Shown one piece after another: positions 1 to 12,789 of a stretch of DNA of 64,000 nt; the stretch's first letter is position 1; each line of letters starts with the position of its first letter. A model generated the notes under the pieces. It saw only the letters and a program-made list of their open reading frames with translations, searched no databases and had not been told where the DNA came from. The stretch spans positions 11,509,564 through 11,573,563 of the forward strand of contig NC_023751.2 in the NCBI RefSeq assembly GCF_000499845.2. The letters run 5' to 3'. Source of the stretch: Phaseolus vulgaris. Lineage: Eukaryota; Streptophyta; Magnoliopsida; Fabales; Fabaceae. The position numbers were made by a program, and so were the translations under genes.

Positions 1-312
1 GGCCTTGGTGTTACCATCACGTGTAATAATGTTATTCCTGTCTTAGGTGATGAAAAGCATGTAAAATGAAAGCATTATATTTGTCCCTGTGCATAGTGCT
101 TTGACTGGCCTATGCTCTCTAACTGTCTTCCATCACTTTCCAATATTAGCTTTTGAAAAAACAGTTATAAAAATCAATAAAATATGTATTCATTGCATTC
201 ATAGTCTCTCGAATTGAATTACATCCAATCTGTTTTTCTTGGGGTAACTATAACACTTGGTTTGTGATCTTTCATGTTGCTGAAAGTTTATTTTTCTCTT
301 TAAAAATGACAG
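1..312 (+). other. intron upstream of the DCL-domain last exon
   Basis: No reading frame continues the DCL domain through this stretch. It is T-rich and ends in a TTCTC-rich tract and ATGACAG acceptor, as expected of the last intron of the DCL-domain gene. The first 70 bases are somewhat GC-richer and could contain the end of the previous exon, but I could not place a donor with confidence. Confidence 0.5.
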
Positions 313-489
313 ATTGGATATCATCCTGATTTTGAGCGCTCTAGGTGTTTGTTCATAGTTCGACAAGATGGACAGGTGGTTGATTTTTCATATTGGAAAT
401 GTATAAAGGGCTTGATCAGAAAGAACTATCCATTATATGCAGACACTTTCATTCTCAGACATTTCAGGAAGAAGAGTCGTAATTTGTGA
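313..489 (+). CDS. DCL/DUF3223-domain protein, last coding exon (5' part outside window)
   Basis: A 59-codon open stretch follows a pyrimidine-rich tract and an AG acceptor at 311-312 and ends in TGA at 487-489. It reads I-G-Y-H-P-D-F-E, then S-R-C-L-F-I-V-R, D-F-S-Y-W-K-C and R-H-F-R near the end. This order (HPxF, SRCLFxVR, DFSYxKC, HFR) is the C-terminal half of the DCL (defective chloroplasts and leaves) domain. Known family members act in plastid or mitochondrial rRNA processing and ribosome biogenesis; the domain also ends the large subunits of Pol IV/V. The protein stops a few residues after the domain, as in stand-alone DCL proteins, so that class is favoured over a polymerase subunit. 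Upstream exons lie before the window or in sequence I could not resolve. Function is inferred from the domain only. Confidence 0.8.
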   Translation: MGYHPDFERSRCLFIVRQDGQVVDFSYWKCIKGLIRKNYPLYADTFILRHFRKKSRNL

Positions 490-890
490 AGTTAACACTG
501 TATTCTGCTGGTTGGACCATTTTATATTAGAGTTCGCTTCTTTTTTTTAAATCCTTTTGATTTTTGTGATCTCTTATTGCTGGTATGTTATTTTAAAGGT
601 CTCAGAAAAATGAGTCCAAATATTTTTGGAGATGAGAAGAGTGGTTGGCATTTAGCGACTCAATACAAAAGATTGCCATCAATGAGGGACTTCATTCCTG
701 TTTTATTATTGACAATATTCGTAGTGATATAAAAATATGGGAATGTAGATTATGTATATAGTAGACCTTGATGATAGTATACCTTTCAGCTCAAATATTT
801 TTTCAATTTTGTAGAATTGAAGTTTATTTTATACCGTTTACAACCTGTTTGCTTAGAGGAAAATAAAGAATAAATTCTTAGAGAAAGAGA
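490..890 (+). other. probable 3' UTR of the DCL-domain gene
   Basis: Non-coding sequence directly after the TGA. A cluster of AATAAA-like signals (AAAATAAAGAATAAA) at about 860-875 would serve for polyadenylation. Beyond this the base composition drops to typical intergenic AT-rich DNA. Confidence 0.45.
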
Positions 891-1680
891 AAAAAGGTAA
901 AAATAAATCTTCTATTATTTGTTTAGAAGTGAAATTAGGAATGGAATGGGAATTGTAGTTTACTTATTTGGTCCAGTGTTCATTACTTTTCAGCTTACAT
1001 ATATATTTTTGCACTTTTTATTTATTTTGGAATAGAATTTTTGAAATGTAAAAATATATTTTATAATGTTGATTTCAAAATGAATAGAAGGTGTTAGAAC
1101 AAAGAAATTATGGGATTGGGAAAGTTGGGTCACATTTTTTTTCGTGCGGAAGTGTACCATGACTTGAAGATATGAGTATACTGGACTAATGTCTATGTTT
1201 ATTGATTAGGTTTATGGACTGACTCAATTAGAGCTCTTGGAGTTCAATTTTACCCCCCATCATTTAAATGCGGGTTTGCATAGATTTTTGCATAGATTTG
1301 ATTATGAGTTTGTAGATTAACTTGTTTAATTTATTTAATATTTAATTAAATTTTAAATATTTTATAAATTCGATATTTTTAATTGAGATTTTCAGGAAGT
1401 TATTTTATTGATGTTTAAAATATTTTTTAGCTGTCTTAGTATTCTGTCATGATTTTTTTATGGGATTATTACTTTTGTCTTTCCTTCTCTAATTCGTCAA
1501 TTAGATGATTAACTCATCCATTCTTTCCCAATCTTTTTTAACTTTTTCTTAATACTCGATTAACTTATCCATTCTTTTTTAACTTATATAATGATTTGAC
1601 TGTTTTTTCATGTACCTTCATACTTTATTGTGTCATCTCTATAAGTTTTTTATTCTAAAAATATCATTTTTTAATATTTT

Positions 1681-1940
1681 GAATTATATAATTTGGAAGT
1701 CTTTTGTAATGAGCTTCTAGATTATGTAATTTAGAAACCTTTTGTGATTAGCTTTCAGATTACATAATCTGAAAGTCTTTTCTATACATGAGATTAGCTT
1801 CCGAATTATGTAATCTAAAAGCCATTTTTTTAGATGGCAATTAGCTTTCGAATTACATAATCCGAAAGTCTTTTCTAAGTTGATAATGTAGTTTTTTCAA
1901 ACATGTAATTAGCTTCTGGATTACATAATTCATAGGTTTA
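1681..1940. repeat. array of six imperfect palindromes around GATTACATAATC
   Basis: Six copies of a motif of type GCTTTCAGATTACATAATC followed by its complement (CTGAAAG) occur at about 1683, 1711, 1752, 1797, 1845 and 1911. Copy 3 is an almost perfect palindrome of about 24 bp. Copies share a TTAGCTT lead-in and a CTTTT trailer, but spacing is uneven (28-66 bp). The array could be the inside of a decayed inverted-repeat transposon; no TIR or TSD was found. Confidence 0.6.
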
Positions 1941-4274
1941 TCTTAGATTAAAGGATTTTCGGATTTCATAAATGTAAAAAAAACATTTCTGAATTCAAAA
2001 ACATCTTCCATATTATGTATGGGGTGACACAAAAAGGATAAAAAGTATTTTTACATTTGGTATGGGGTGCCACAAGAATGTAAGGAGGTAGATAAAGAAG
2101 CAGTCAATTATCTGAAAATTTTCTTTTAACAAACAAGTTGACTTGCAAGTTGAAAGATTGAGATTGAGAGACAAGGTATGAGTTGATTTATGAGTTTCAT
2201 ATAGATAGATTGAAGTAACAATGATATATTGTTTAGATCGAAGTAACAATCATGATATCTCGTTAATTTAAATGAAAACAATTTTTTTTAAATACTTAAT
2301 AGAATAAATTTTTAAAAAAATATTTTGAACATAGAATGATTTTTTAGTAAGAACTTAAAGTATACTTAAATTCATAAAGTATTTAAAATATAATTAAGTG
2401 TTTATTTAATATCATTTAAAACAAAATATTTGCTTATGTTTCGAGAAAGCATATAGGTTTATTTGATGATATTTATATCACTATTCACATTACACGAACT
2501 TATGTGAAAAAATCACTATCAATAATTTCTTCAAAGTATCATTGTAAAAGATGGGATGAGACCACATGTTATTTATATTTTACATAATATTAATATGTCA
2601 ACCTATTTAACATGAAATCATTTATAGTTTTCTTGTTTATGATTTCAAGTAGTAAATAATTATTAAAAAAATTCAAAATAACAATTTAACTTTTTGTTTT
2701 CTTTTCTTACTTGCCAACTCACAAACCACCAATTTTCCTAATCTATTTATTTCACAAGTTCATTCACTTGTTGACTTATAGGAATCACAGTGGTCCACTT
2801 ACCTAACTTCACTTTCAGTATCCGTGAAGCCTCCACCACCTTATTATCCTCATCAATTTTTCATGATACTTTTACTACAAATTTATAAAATTTATTACCA
2901 ATTAAAGAACCAATTTTTTTTAATTTTGACTTCAGCTCCACTCCACAATACAATCCCAAAAATTTATCCAACTTATTTTTGTTTCATCCTTTCATCAAAC
3001 TAAATAACTATGAAGAAAATATTTTCTTCCCTTTTTTCTATTTTTCACAATCCAAACAACAAATATTCTTACTAAACCTCCCTCCTATTTTTATCATTTA
3101 TATTCCACCTTATATTCAAACAAAACATTACGATAACTACTGTTATCATGTTTTAATTCCAAAACGAATCATAAGTTTCATTGAAGACTTATGGCAACAT
3201 TTACAAATTGTTTATACAATATATGTTTCTTAAATGAACTGAGTGTCTGGAACCATTAATAGAAAGTACCAACTTTAAAATTTGAACTGAAAGAAAATTT
3301 TAAAAAATTGAAATTATTATTTTTTACTTTTATTTGTCACTTTTCTTTTAACTTCAAAATCTTTAGCAAAATGTATATATATTTTTTAAAAATTTGTTGG
3401 TATCCACTTTTTTTATTTTTTTTATTCATTCTAAGAATTATCAAATATTAAACGTGGACATATCTACTAATCAAACACAACTGATTAACTTATTTGTGTT
3501 TTTTCTTCTCTTAGTCTATATTCAACTTGGTATAACAATGTTGTATAATGATACTTACAAGGACGAATATTGATTAATAATTTTGGGACACTACAAAAAT
3601 AATATATAACTTAATAGAATTATAACTATAAAAAACACACATATTTAAAAATTATTATTATTATTTTCAATTTTTTAATTTATGAATAATTAATTAAAAT
3701 TAAATCTTGACGTAATTATAAAAAAAAATGATAAATAACTCATAATTAAAAACTAGTTATAAAAAACATATAACATATGGTTTCCTTTTATATTTCTAAA
3801 AATATTCATACAAAAGTATTTTAGTTAGAATTTCATAACTTTAAAAAAATAACTATTCAAATTCATATATTTCAAGCATTTTCATATTTCATATGGAGGA
3901 GTTTTATCTACAATTCTTTTCAGATAGTTTATAAATGTTACGTTAGAGTTTATTACAGTATTTAAGAGAGAGTTAATGGTAAAATGTTTACAATGTCTCT
4001 TCATATGTTAGGTTTCTATTCATAAAATTGTTTGGTTGATAACAAATATTACATTATTGATTGATAATGTTTAAAAATAATTTAAACTTTTGAATTTGAG
4101 TGAAGTCTTAAATCTTATTTTACTTTAAAAAAATACCACAAATATTTCGTTAATTAAAGTAGGTTAATATTTAAGAATACAATTAGTTGGAAAAAAATTC
4201 TTAAATAACTGTGATATATAAGAAATTAAATGTAAGATGTTTTATAAACTTATTCAAATAATCTCGCATTTAAA

Positions 4275-4412
4275 AATTAAATAATTGGTAGTTAAAACTT
4301 TGGTTGCTAATTAGATAATAATTTAAAAATTATTTAACAATAATAGAAACTAATTTAGAAATTAATTTTTTTAATTTCTAAAATAGTCTCTAATTTAGTT
4401 ACTAAAACAACT
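4275..4412. repeat. degenerate copy of the 61.9-kb MITE family
   Basis: Shares with the element at 61945-62282 the segments GGTTGCTAATTAGATA, AACAATAATAGAAACTAATT and CTAATTTAGTTACTAA, in the same order with point differences. No terminal CAAGAAAAT repeat was found at either end, so this is an old, truncated relative. Confidence 0.5.
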
Positions 4413-5369
4413 AATTTTTTTTTTTTAAATTGATTTTTATTTTATATTTTTCATACATTTTTTTAAATAAAGTGTGTCACCTTATATTGATTGAATTAAA
4501 ATTACAATAAAGTTTATTAAAAAGACTTTTTTGAGATAGTAACTTGGACCTAATAAACATTAAACCCATGATGTTTTTGTAAGAAATGATCTCATAATCT
4601 CAACATTCATGTGCTTAGCACTTTTGGCATCCTTGACTTAGTGTTTACTTTTTTTAATGTGTTTTGGTGTTTGAGATAAACTATGCAACAGATTTTATAA
4701 TCTGCAAGACTTGAGTGTCCACTTGTGATTGGTTCCCAAGTTTGAACACCCACTCAGCATCTATGCAATTAAATACAGAATGTGACTTACTCAACTCATG
4801 ACGTGCATATGTTGACATTTAAGAGAAATGGTGAAGATCAAATTATTCACCACTATTTTAATAACCACTTTATATAAAATAAATAAAGATATTAAATTTG
4901 TTAATAATAGCTTGTAAAGTGTGAGAAGTGTGTTTTTAAATGATGAAAATATAAAAAAGGAGTGAGAGGAGAATGGTATAAAAAGTAACAGATTTGAGTA
5001 TTTGAGATTCTTTGTTTTGTTGGTTGTGCATGTGGCGTGCACTCATGGGTTGAGGTAGCAAAGAGTGTTGGTTGGACACGTGTTTGTGTTCCCATTTTGT
5101 TGGTCCCAACATAATATTACAAGGTAATGGAGAATTGAGAATCAACTAAATTTCCCTTTCTCTCTTCTCTTTGCAACACCTGTACCCTTCATGTCACTGT
5201 CTTTTACTCCATTGCTTCAAAAACTGATGAGCTGTTCTAACAACTTTCGACCTTTCCAGACTTCCTGCGTAATATACTCTTCAAGCAACACAATAATATC
5301 TTTTTTTTTTCTTTTTTTCTCAGATCAGATCCTGTGTCTCCCTTTGCTACAAAAAAATGCATTCAATAA

Positions 5370-5860
5370 CCTCAACACTCTTCTTTCTCAAAACTTACGA
5401 GCCTCGGACACACTTCTTTTAAATAACGTATCCGTGTCGAACACATGTATCGGTGTCGACACTTATATGATATTTATCGGTGAAGTATTCAATTCAAAAA
5501 TATATTTGTTGAATTTTTGAAAATTCTAGCACGATTCTAACACAATTTTAAAAGGTATAAATCCAATAATTTTCTAAAAACTTAATTTTATTGTATAAAT
5601 TTTTATTATGATTATAAAAATAATGAACAAATTCTTTTGAACCAGTCATGAAAAATATCTTCCTGCTCTCAAAAGAATCTGGAACATACTTTTGCACATC
5701 AATATTTATTTTCAATTTATATAATTCAAAATTATATAATATATAGATTTGTGTCTCCGTATCCTACATTTTAAAAATTATATATATTTTTATGTTCGTA
5801 TCCATGTTATGTTAGTGTCCGGTATCCATATGTGTTCCATAACTCAAAACTACAACATTT
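5370..5860. repeat. dispersed repeat with GTGTCGAACAC / GTGTCGACAC motifs
   Basis: The block opens with TCGGACACACTTC, CGTGTCGAACACATG and GGTGTCGACACTT, runs through AT-rich sequence, and closes with related TCCGTATCCTAC, CATGTTATGTTAGTGTCCG and ATCCATATGTG segments. Repeated 'cgt-gtc-gaacac' words on both flanks suggest a small non-autonomous element. The family is not identified and the ends are approximate. Confidence 0.4.
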
Positions 5861-8799
5861 TTTCATATATTTTTTCTAAATATTTACTATGTAAAACAAC
5901 TGATAAAAATAAAATCTAACATTGCGCGTTGAATTTATATTTTCTTTTTTATTGCTCTCTCACTTTATTAACGCAAATGAATAAATAATTCAGTGGTCGC
6001 CTTGGACTTGAACGTGTCTGAGTCTCACATTCCCTTCAAATTCACGGTAAAAATTTGAGAATTTTATTGTACCCATCATTGAAGAATGGTGTAATTCTCA
6101 TTGCATTCCCTTTTAAAAAGCAAACGGAATACTAACGTTCTTCGTATATTCAAATAATTAGATTTGATTGTTATTGGAGATCAGACTAACTTGTTCGAAG
6201 AGATAAGAATATAAACATATATAAATAAATAAATGAGTATAAACATATTTTGAGTCAGCTTTGTAAGGTTAAGTTGTGTTTAAGGTTCACTACTTAATAT
6301 GATATTAGATTCGTCTAAATTTGTCATAGCATGAATTTATTAAACTTATTAGATTATCCGTTCATAAATATATAGTCTCACGTATGAATTGAAGAGTCTC
6401 AACATAAGAGTACAAACCTAACAAAATAAAATTAAAAGGAAATTATGCATACATGCACGACCCTAACAAATAAAAAAAGAGTCTAATCTTATGCATGCAA
6501 ACAAAAATGAAAAGAAACGAGAATATATAAGATGATCTATAAAGGAATCATGCTTTAAAGTATTATTTTTGTAATTGTTTTAAAACTTTACTCATTTTGA
6601 TTAATTAAACACAAAATTATTACAAAGTGGACTTTAACCCAACCCCATAAAACCGGCTCATGAGGTTGAGGTTTGCACCCACTTATATACAATGAAAGAC
6701 TATATTCTCTAGTCGATGTGGGATCTCCATAAAAAATCACACTACTTTAATAAAAAAACAATTTAAGAAAATCGTTATTAGCTATTACACTAACATTAAG
6801 AGTGGAGATAAAAAAAAATATTGATATTTTATTGTAATCTCTTAAATCTCTTTATATTATACTAACGAAAATACATGCATTCTTTTCGTTTGTGTATTCG
6901 CATTTTTTAATTTTATTATTATTATTATTATAGGTATATTATTATATGTGTATTTATATTTTTTAAATATCAAATATCATTAAGATAGAAACATTTTTTC
7001 TCATCAGCTATTAATTTCAACATATAATTTTAATAATTAAGTTATAGTAAAAAATATATTAAGACTAAAAATTATTAATATAAAATTAAAAAAAAATGAA
7101 AAGAAAAAGAAGAATAAGATGAGAAACTTCAGTAACAAACCTTAAAAAAAATATCTATTTTCTAATCTTTTTCCTCTACTTCGCAACAATGTACGCATCC
7201 ATCCTCCGTCGACGCTCACATCAACGATGACATCAAGATGATTTTGCACCTGTGCAAAAACCTGAATGTTCTGTATTCAAGTAACCGTTTGTATATCTTC
7301 TTTCGCATCCACTTGTTGTACGAAAATAAAAAACAAAGTAAAAGAAAGAAAATTAGAAAATTGAGGAGCATTAACAACTAAACAATCAGAATTTATTTAA
7401 CCTATATTGATTGATCAGAATAAAATACCTTTAGATTAGCGAGAATAAAAAAAAAACTAAACTTTTGTAGTTTACATTCATTTTTTGATTTTTTTTTTTT
7501 TTTAGTCATTTTTTTCACATTTCTCTTAAAGTTTTCTTTTGTACTATATCAGTTAAAGTAAGTGCCCATCAAACCATGTTACAACTCAAAGTTTTATTTG
7601 ATTCATTATTTTCAAATAAATATAGTTCACGACTCTCAAACGGTTTCTTTCAAATTTAATATTTTTTTTTAATTTTAAATTTAAGTAATTATAAAATGAT
7701 GAAATAATTAAAATAAAATTAATGAAATATTGATATAAGGATAAAATAGAAATAAATTTGTGTAAAAAAAAATAGTTATAATGAGAAATCTCCCGTATAT
7801 ATATATATAATAGGTATAGATATTTAAGAATAAGAGAATATATTTCATTTTTATTTTTTTATTTTTTATTATATATTTGAGATTGAAAATTGTGTATTAT
7901 CACATACTCATCAATTCATTATGTACCGATTGTATTATAGATTTAATATTAAGATATTGTGTCGTATTATAGCTTGATTGGTACTATTATAAGTATAAAG
8001 ACAGTGATAACTATAATGATAAATATAAAGATAATTATAACTTGATATGAGTTACGTTCATTTGATATAAAAGAATTATTATTTTATTATAATATAATAT
8101 TTTATTTTAAAAATAATTACTGATTAACTTTTTTTATTATTAATGATGGAGATCCACTTATAAATTAAAACATTTTATAATATATATAGATTAATCGATT
8201 TTATAAGATTAAATTCAATTTAAAATTAATTTTTTAATATAATATTAGAATAATTTAAAGTTTATTTAAGTGAGTTGTTAATCTTGATGTGTGAAATAGT
8301 ATGTCTTATAAAGCAAATTTAAAATTTACTCCTTGTGAAATAAACTTTATTTTATGGGGAAAATATTTGATGTGACCAATTATAGTATGTTGTTGAAAGA
8401 TTAGAAAGTGGTTTCTTAGAACGAAAATGTTTTGTTAACATTCTTTTTTGTCCACTAACATAGTAGACGTGGTATTGGGTGAGGATGTGGAAGTTGAGTT
8501 TTTTGTAATTCTGATGAGTGTGATGTGGTAATGAGGGCAGTTTTGTAAGGGTTTAACGTTTGAGTGTGGGTGCAGAAGTGGGAGAGTTTCGAACAAAAGG
8601 AAAGGTTGAATGGAAGGGAGAAAGAAGCAGCAGCCTCGACGGAAGGAGGAGAGAAAGAAACCGCGGGAAGCACAGATCAAGCAGTAGAACAAGCGAAACA
8701 CAAACTATAAACGTCTTCTTGTGTGCGATCGCCGCTACTTCTTTGTTTCTTGTTCAAGTGTTCAACGTCATTGGCTTCACTCATCAATTAAAACTTACT
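5861..8799. other. gene-free AT-rich stretch
   Basis: I see no coding capacity beyond short low-complexity frames. It contains an (ATT)n run near 6916-6932, a TA run near 7797-7810, poly-T tracts near 7488-7503, and the dispersed repeat fragment at 6630-6730. The open frames at 8435-8701 (-) and 8560-8835 (+) are mutual shadows over a GC-richer patch, without a recognised domain. Confidence 0.55.
6630..6730. repeat. dispersed repeat fragment (AACCGGCT...GATGTGGGAT type)
   Basis: The segment holds CCCATAAAACCGGCTCATGAGG, then GAGGTTTGCACCCACTTATA, then CTAGTCGATGTGGGATCT. I recognise this order as a very common interspersed repeat of legume genomes, probably the LTR of a short retroelement. 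Identification is from memory and not verified. Related GATGTGGGACTATATT text recurs at 34868 inside the THO5 gene. Confidence 0.4.
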
Positions 8800-9135
8800 C
8801 TATATTACACTGGTTACTCGAGCCAACCGGTGTAATATGGACCATATATTACACCAATGACAGAACTGGACACCCACCCTACTAGAAATGGTTACCCAAC
8901 CACAGGTTCCTCGACATGTACTGCCATACGTAAAACTGGGTTACCTATGTGCCTTTAAGTGGTCACTTCTATAACGCTTATGGCCACCCACTATTCATTC
9001 AAAAGAAATATTTATTTTTTAATATAAACTATATATTACACCGGTTAAATGACTTAACTAGTGTAATATGAACTATTCTGAGTAAAAAAAAAAATATTAC
9101 ACTGTTATTATTAAGAACCAGTATAATATATTTCT
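8800..9135. repeat. cluster of TATTACACYGGTT hairpins (transposon remnant)
   Basis: Three hairpins of the form TATTACAC(T/C)GGTT ... AAC(C/T)(G/A)GTGTAATAT occur at about 8802-8838, 9032-9072 and 9097-9132, with a lone half-copy at 8846-8856. Between them lies CCACCCTACTAGAAATGG, close to a CACTA-type terminus. Clustered subterminal hairpins are typical of CACTA elements, so a decayed non-autonomous CACTA element is the best guess. No clear TIR pair or TSD was found. Confidence 0.45.
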
Positions 9136-9720
9136 TTTACCCTATGTATTACTACTCTATTTTAAATCGTCACATCATCAAATACAATTTTACTCTATCA
9201 TTGTCAACTCTATAAAGTCAAATGTTTTTTACTATCCGATAGTGTTAATATATCGGATTCTTCTTAGAAATAGAAAAATGTGAAGTAGATTTGTTTAGCA
9301 ATTGATAGTATGAATAAAGGTAGTGCTGTTTTTCACGCGGAATTGACAATGGTGTTTGCTTGTCCTTTTGCAATCCAAAGACGGCTTCACTGTCACTATG
9401 CATACCTATCCACTTATTTCCTATACCTACACTTTTTCCTCCTTATATCTACATTATTCAAACACCAAATTTTCAAGACGTGGAAAGTTGAAAACAATAA
9501 ATAAAAAGGAAATACAAAAAATGAGAAACAAAAATGCAGAATACTTCTGAAAATGAAAGGACTCACACATGTGTAAAACCTTCCAAACAAATATAAAATG
9601 TTTTGTTTAATCAATTATATTGTAAATATTTTATTAATATTTGATATAATTAATTATATTATAAATACTTTATTAATATCTCTATATATATTTGCGTTAT
9701 AAAATCAATATATTTTAATA
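9136..9720. other. gene-free spacer
   Basis: No supported feature. Overlapping short frames at 9310-9614 on both strands have no recognisable domain. Confidence 0.5.
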
Positions 9721-10322
9721 TTGATTATGTTGTTAGTATTTTATTAATATATATTTTTAATTATAATAATATAAATAAATATAATAAAAATATTATTAAT
9801 AAATATACTTTACTTTTTTGTTTCTATTATATCTTAAACTAAAACTAGTTTTTTTTTTTCTTTTTACTCCGTTTTCCATCTATGTATCCAAATAAAACAT
9901 TAGTTATCGTAAATCTGCTTTACTTAGCCCGTTAATCTAGGATGCAAATTTATTGTAAATCATTTAAGATCAAAAGTCTAAGATGTGTTTTATTTTCAGT
10001 AAAGTTTATAATTCGTGAATCTTGATTATGTTGTTAGTATTTTATTAATATATATTTTTAATTATAATAATATAAATAAATATAATAAAAATATTATTAA
10101 TAAATATACTTTACTTTTTTGTTTCTATTATATCTTAAACTAAAACTAGTTTTTTTTTTTCTTTTTACTCCGTTTTCCATCTATGTATCCAAATAAAACA
10201 TTAGTTATCGTAAATCTGCTTTACTTAGCCCGTTAATCTAGGATGCAAATTTATTGTAAATCATTTAAGATCAAAAGTCTAAGATGTGTTTTATTTTCAG
10301 TAAAGTTTATAATTCGTGAATC
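9721..10322. repeat. near-perfect tandem duplication, 2 x 301 bp
   Basis: Copy 1 runs 9721-10021 and copy 2 10022-10322. Reading them side by side I find no mismatch, including an 11-T run. The junction shows a 2-bp TT microhomology (unit start TTGATTATG; sequence after copy 2 continues TTAATTTA). The unit is AT-rich and non-coding. Such identity implies a very recent duplication, or an assembly duplication artefact. Confidence 0.9.
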
Positions 10323-12789
10323 TTAATTTACGAAGTCGGTGTTAACAAAATGTTAAAAAGAAGGGATAGAGTTTAAAACTTATACTTCAATCTCAAAGAA
10401 AGAAAACACAAATAGGGAGGGAGGTAAAAAATAAAAAAATAAAAAAAATTCATTTAAAAGAAATAAAATAAATGAACAATAATTTATTGTTATAAATAAT
10501 ATATATATATATATTATATTATTTTGAAATTCATTTTTATTTTCAAGACATTAGTGAATAGGATATATAGGAGAAATTCTTTGTAGATAATTTAAAGTTA
10601 CTTGCATTATAGTACATCAGCTAGAGTTTCATATAAAGTTGTCAGGTTATAAACATAATTAAATAAATTATCTGCTTTTAATTTTATATATGGTGATTGT
10701 GCATGTTTAGTCAAATTTATGAGAGATAGATGACAGTTATGTTAACTTTATGCATTAAAAAATTAAAAAAATAATAATGTTTTTGAATCACTCTTCCATC
10801 TATCATACATAAGAACATTTGTTTCAGGAACACTTTTTTCACTGGAATCTATATCAGGAACTATAATTTTTATTCGATTTTCCATAGTGACATTCCCTTC
10901 CATAGTGTGAAATATTTTTGAAATATACCAATCACTTTATTGTTTATGTCTATGTGATGTAATTCTTCAAGAATCTATCATAAATACTAAAGATGTTTAG
11001 TATGCGTTTATTTTCTGGCAGAAAAAGCGAAAAATTTATTTTGTGCAAATCGATTTTTTTTTAATTTAAAACTGTGCAAATAAAGTTATATATATACTTA
11101 ATTTTTTTTATATTTTAAACTTAAATTATTTTTATTTTTATTTAAAATAGAATTATAATTTAAATATAGAAAATATAATCAAAATTAAAAAAAAAAATAT
11201 TATAAAAAAATTAATCATATTATATATAATAAATTATAAATATAAATAATAATAAAAATAAATATATTTTTAAATAATTAAAAAATAAAATTATATAATA
11301 ATTATATTAATTAAAAAATAAAGATAAAATAATAACGTTATTTAATATAAAAATAAGTCTTTATCAAATATTTATAATTATAAATGTTTAAATAATATTT
11401 TAATTAAAAATAATTATAATTTATAAATAAATATATCAAATTAATTTTTTAACTATTTTTAAATATAAAGGTAAATATATAAACTTACATTTTTATCAAT
11501 TAAAAAATATATAATTTCAATCACACTCATCACATCATTTACAAACTTTTATAATTTTTTTCCACACTTTTCACTCTATTTACTTAATCCAAATATCCTA
11601 ACTTTCTTTATACTTTTCCTTCAAATCATCTCAAATCCACTCCCTCATTTTCATTTCCTAATCCAAACAAAACATTACTCTTCATGCAACTTAAATTGAT
11701 CAAACTTTTAGATCTATTTTGTAAATATTGTAGTAAAACTTGATGATGCATTCCACTTTTGTCTGTTGCTTTATCTATTCTAAAAACATTTTTTTTTATT
11801 TGATTAATACCCATTAAAAAAAATCTCATTTCTTATTTTTCACAAAATGTTGACAAGTATGTTGATATCAAAGTCCATAATATGAAAACATATAAATTAA
11901 ATCCACAATCAAGTGTTCAAGTGTCCACCTAAAGAACATGAAGATTTATGTGTACTTATTGATCAAGTGAAAAAAGATTAATGTAATTAATGGTACATTA
12001 AATGATAAGCTAAAGTTGAATCATAAATTTAATATAAAACAACAAAAATTTTAAATTAAAAAAATGAATAAATTGATACCATTTTTTAATAATGAGTTTT
12101 CTCTATTTTTATGTGAAAAGTCAACAAAACAGAGTTAAACTTGTCAAACAAATACACATTCATATTATATTTAGATTGTAATGGAATGTGTGTCTTTGTG
12201 GGAAATAATTAAAATATGTTAATAATCTCTTTATAGGTTGTTCGGTTTCTCTTATCCTATGGAATAAATGCATTAATTGGATTGGAGATGTCACAATAAT
12301 GCACTTTGAACCAAAGAACCACTTTTATCAATTTTCTATATGCATGTTGAAAGAAGCTAAAAACAAGACTTGAGCTTTATGTGTGTGGCTATAGTAGCAA
12401 AAATTTGAAAGTAAATAAATCAGATCGTGTTCAAGAATGCCATACTAAACCCACTTAAAATTTTTGCACTTGCCAAACTTAGAGTTTGATCATGGTTATC
12501 TGGTAAGGTAAGTTTTGTTGGGTTTAGATACACTAGCTGAAGTTTAGTCCCTTAACTTGTTTAAACTCCATTAAAAGCAAAACTAGATCTAGAAGGTAAT
12601 TGATGGTTTGTGGCATGTTATATATAGATGAACCGCTAGAGGAGCTACGATGTTTTGTGACATTTATAAGTATACATATGTCTTTAGTTTTGGTGTGTGT
12701 AAGTTTTGGAGACACTACCCAGCTTTTTTTAGTTGGGGTAAGAGTAAATTTGTTGACAAGATACTATTTTTCTGATTTTTATTTCTAAA
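10323..12789. other. gene-free AT-rich stretch left of the Copia element
   Basis: No gene is supported. It includes a TA run at about 10498-10516 and a possible MITE between about 11000 (TATGCGTTTATTTTCTGG) and 11680 (CCTAATCCAAACAAAAC), whose outer ends resemble the GTTTGGATT-type elements seen elsewhere in the window. The frames at 12533-12788 overlap on opposite strands and have no domain. Confidence 0.5.

Larger units (their letters stand above)
891..5369. other. AT-rich intergenic stretch with degenerate repeats
   Basis: No supported gene. Short open frames here (for example at 2013-2249, 2979-3233 and 4791-5145) are low-complexity, lack recognisable domains and overlap on both strands. 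The stretch contains the palindrome array at 1681-1940, a following 'ATGGGGTG(A/C)CACAA' direct repeat at about 2019 and 2059, and an old MITE copy at about 4275-4412. A moderately GC-richer patch at 5020-5190 with an ACACGTGT core looks promoter-like, but no gene follows it. Confidence 0.6.

Noticed and set aside
5191..5520. 109-aa plus-strand frame
   Set aside because: Low-complexity Ser/Phe-rich start that runs into the dispersed repeat at 5370-5860; no domain or support.
8435..8835. Pair of opposing 70-90 aa frames in a GC-richer patch
   Set aside because: Both arise from the same purine-rich stretch; no domain, and the + frame runs into the TATTACACYGGTT hairpin repeat.
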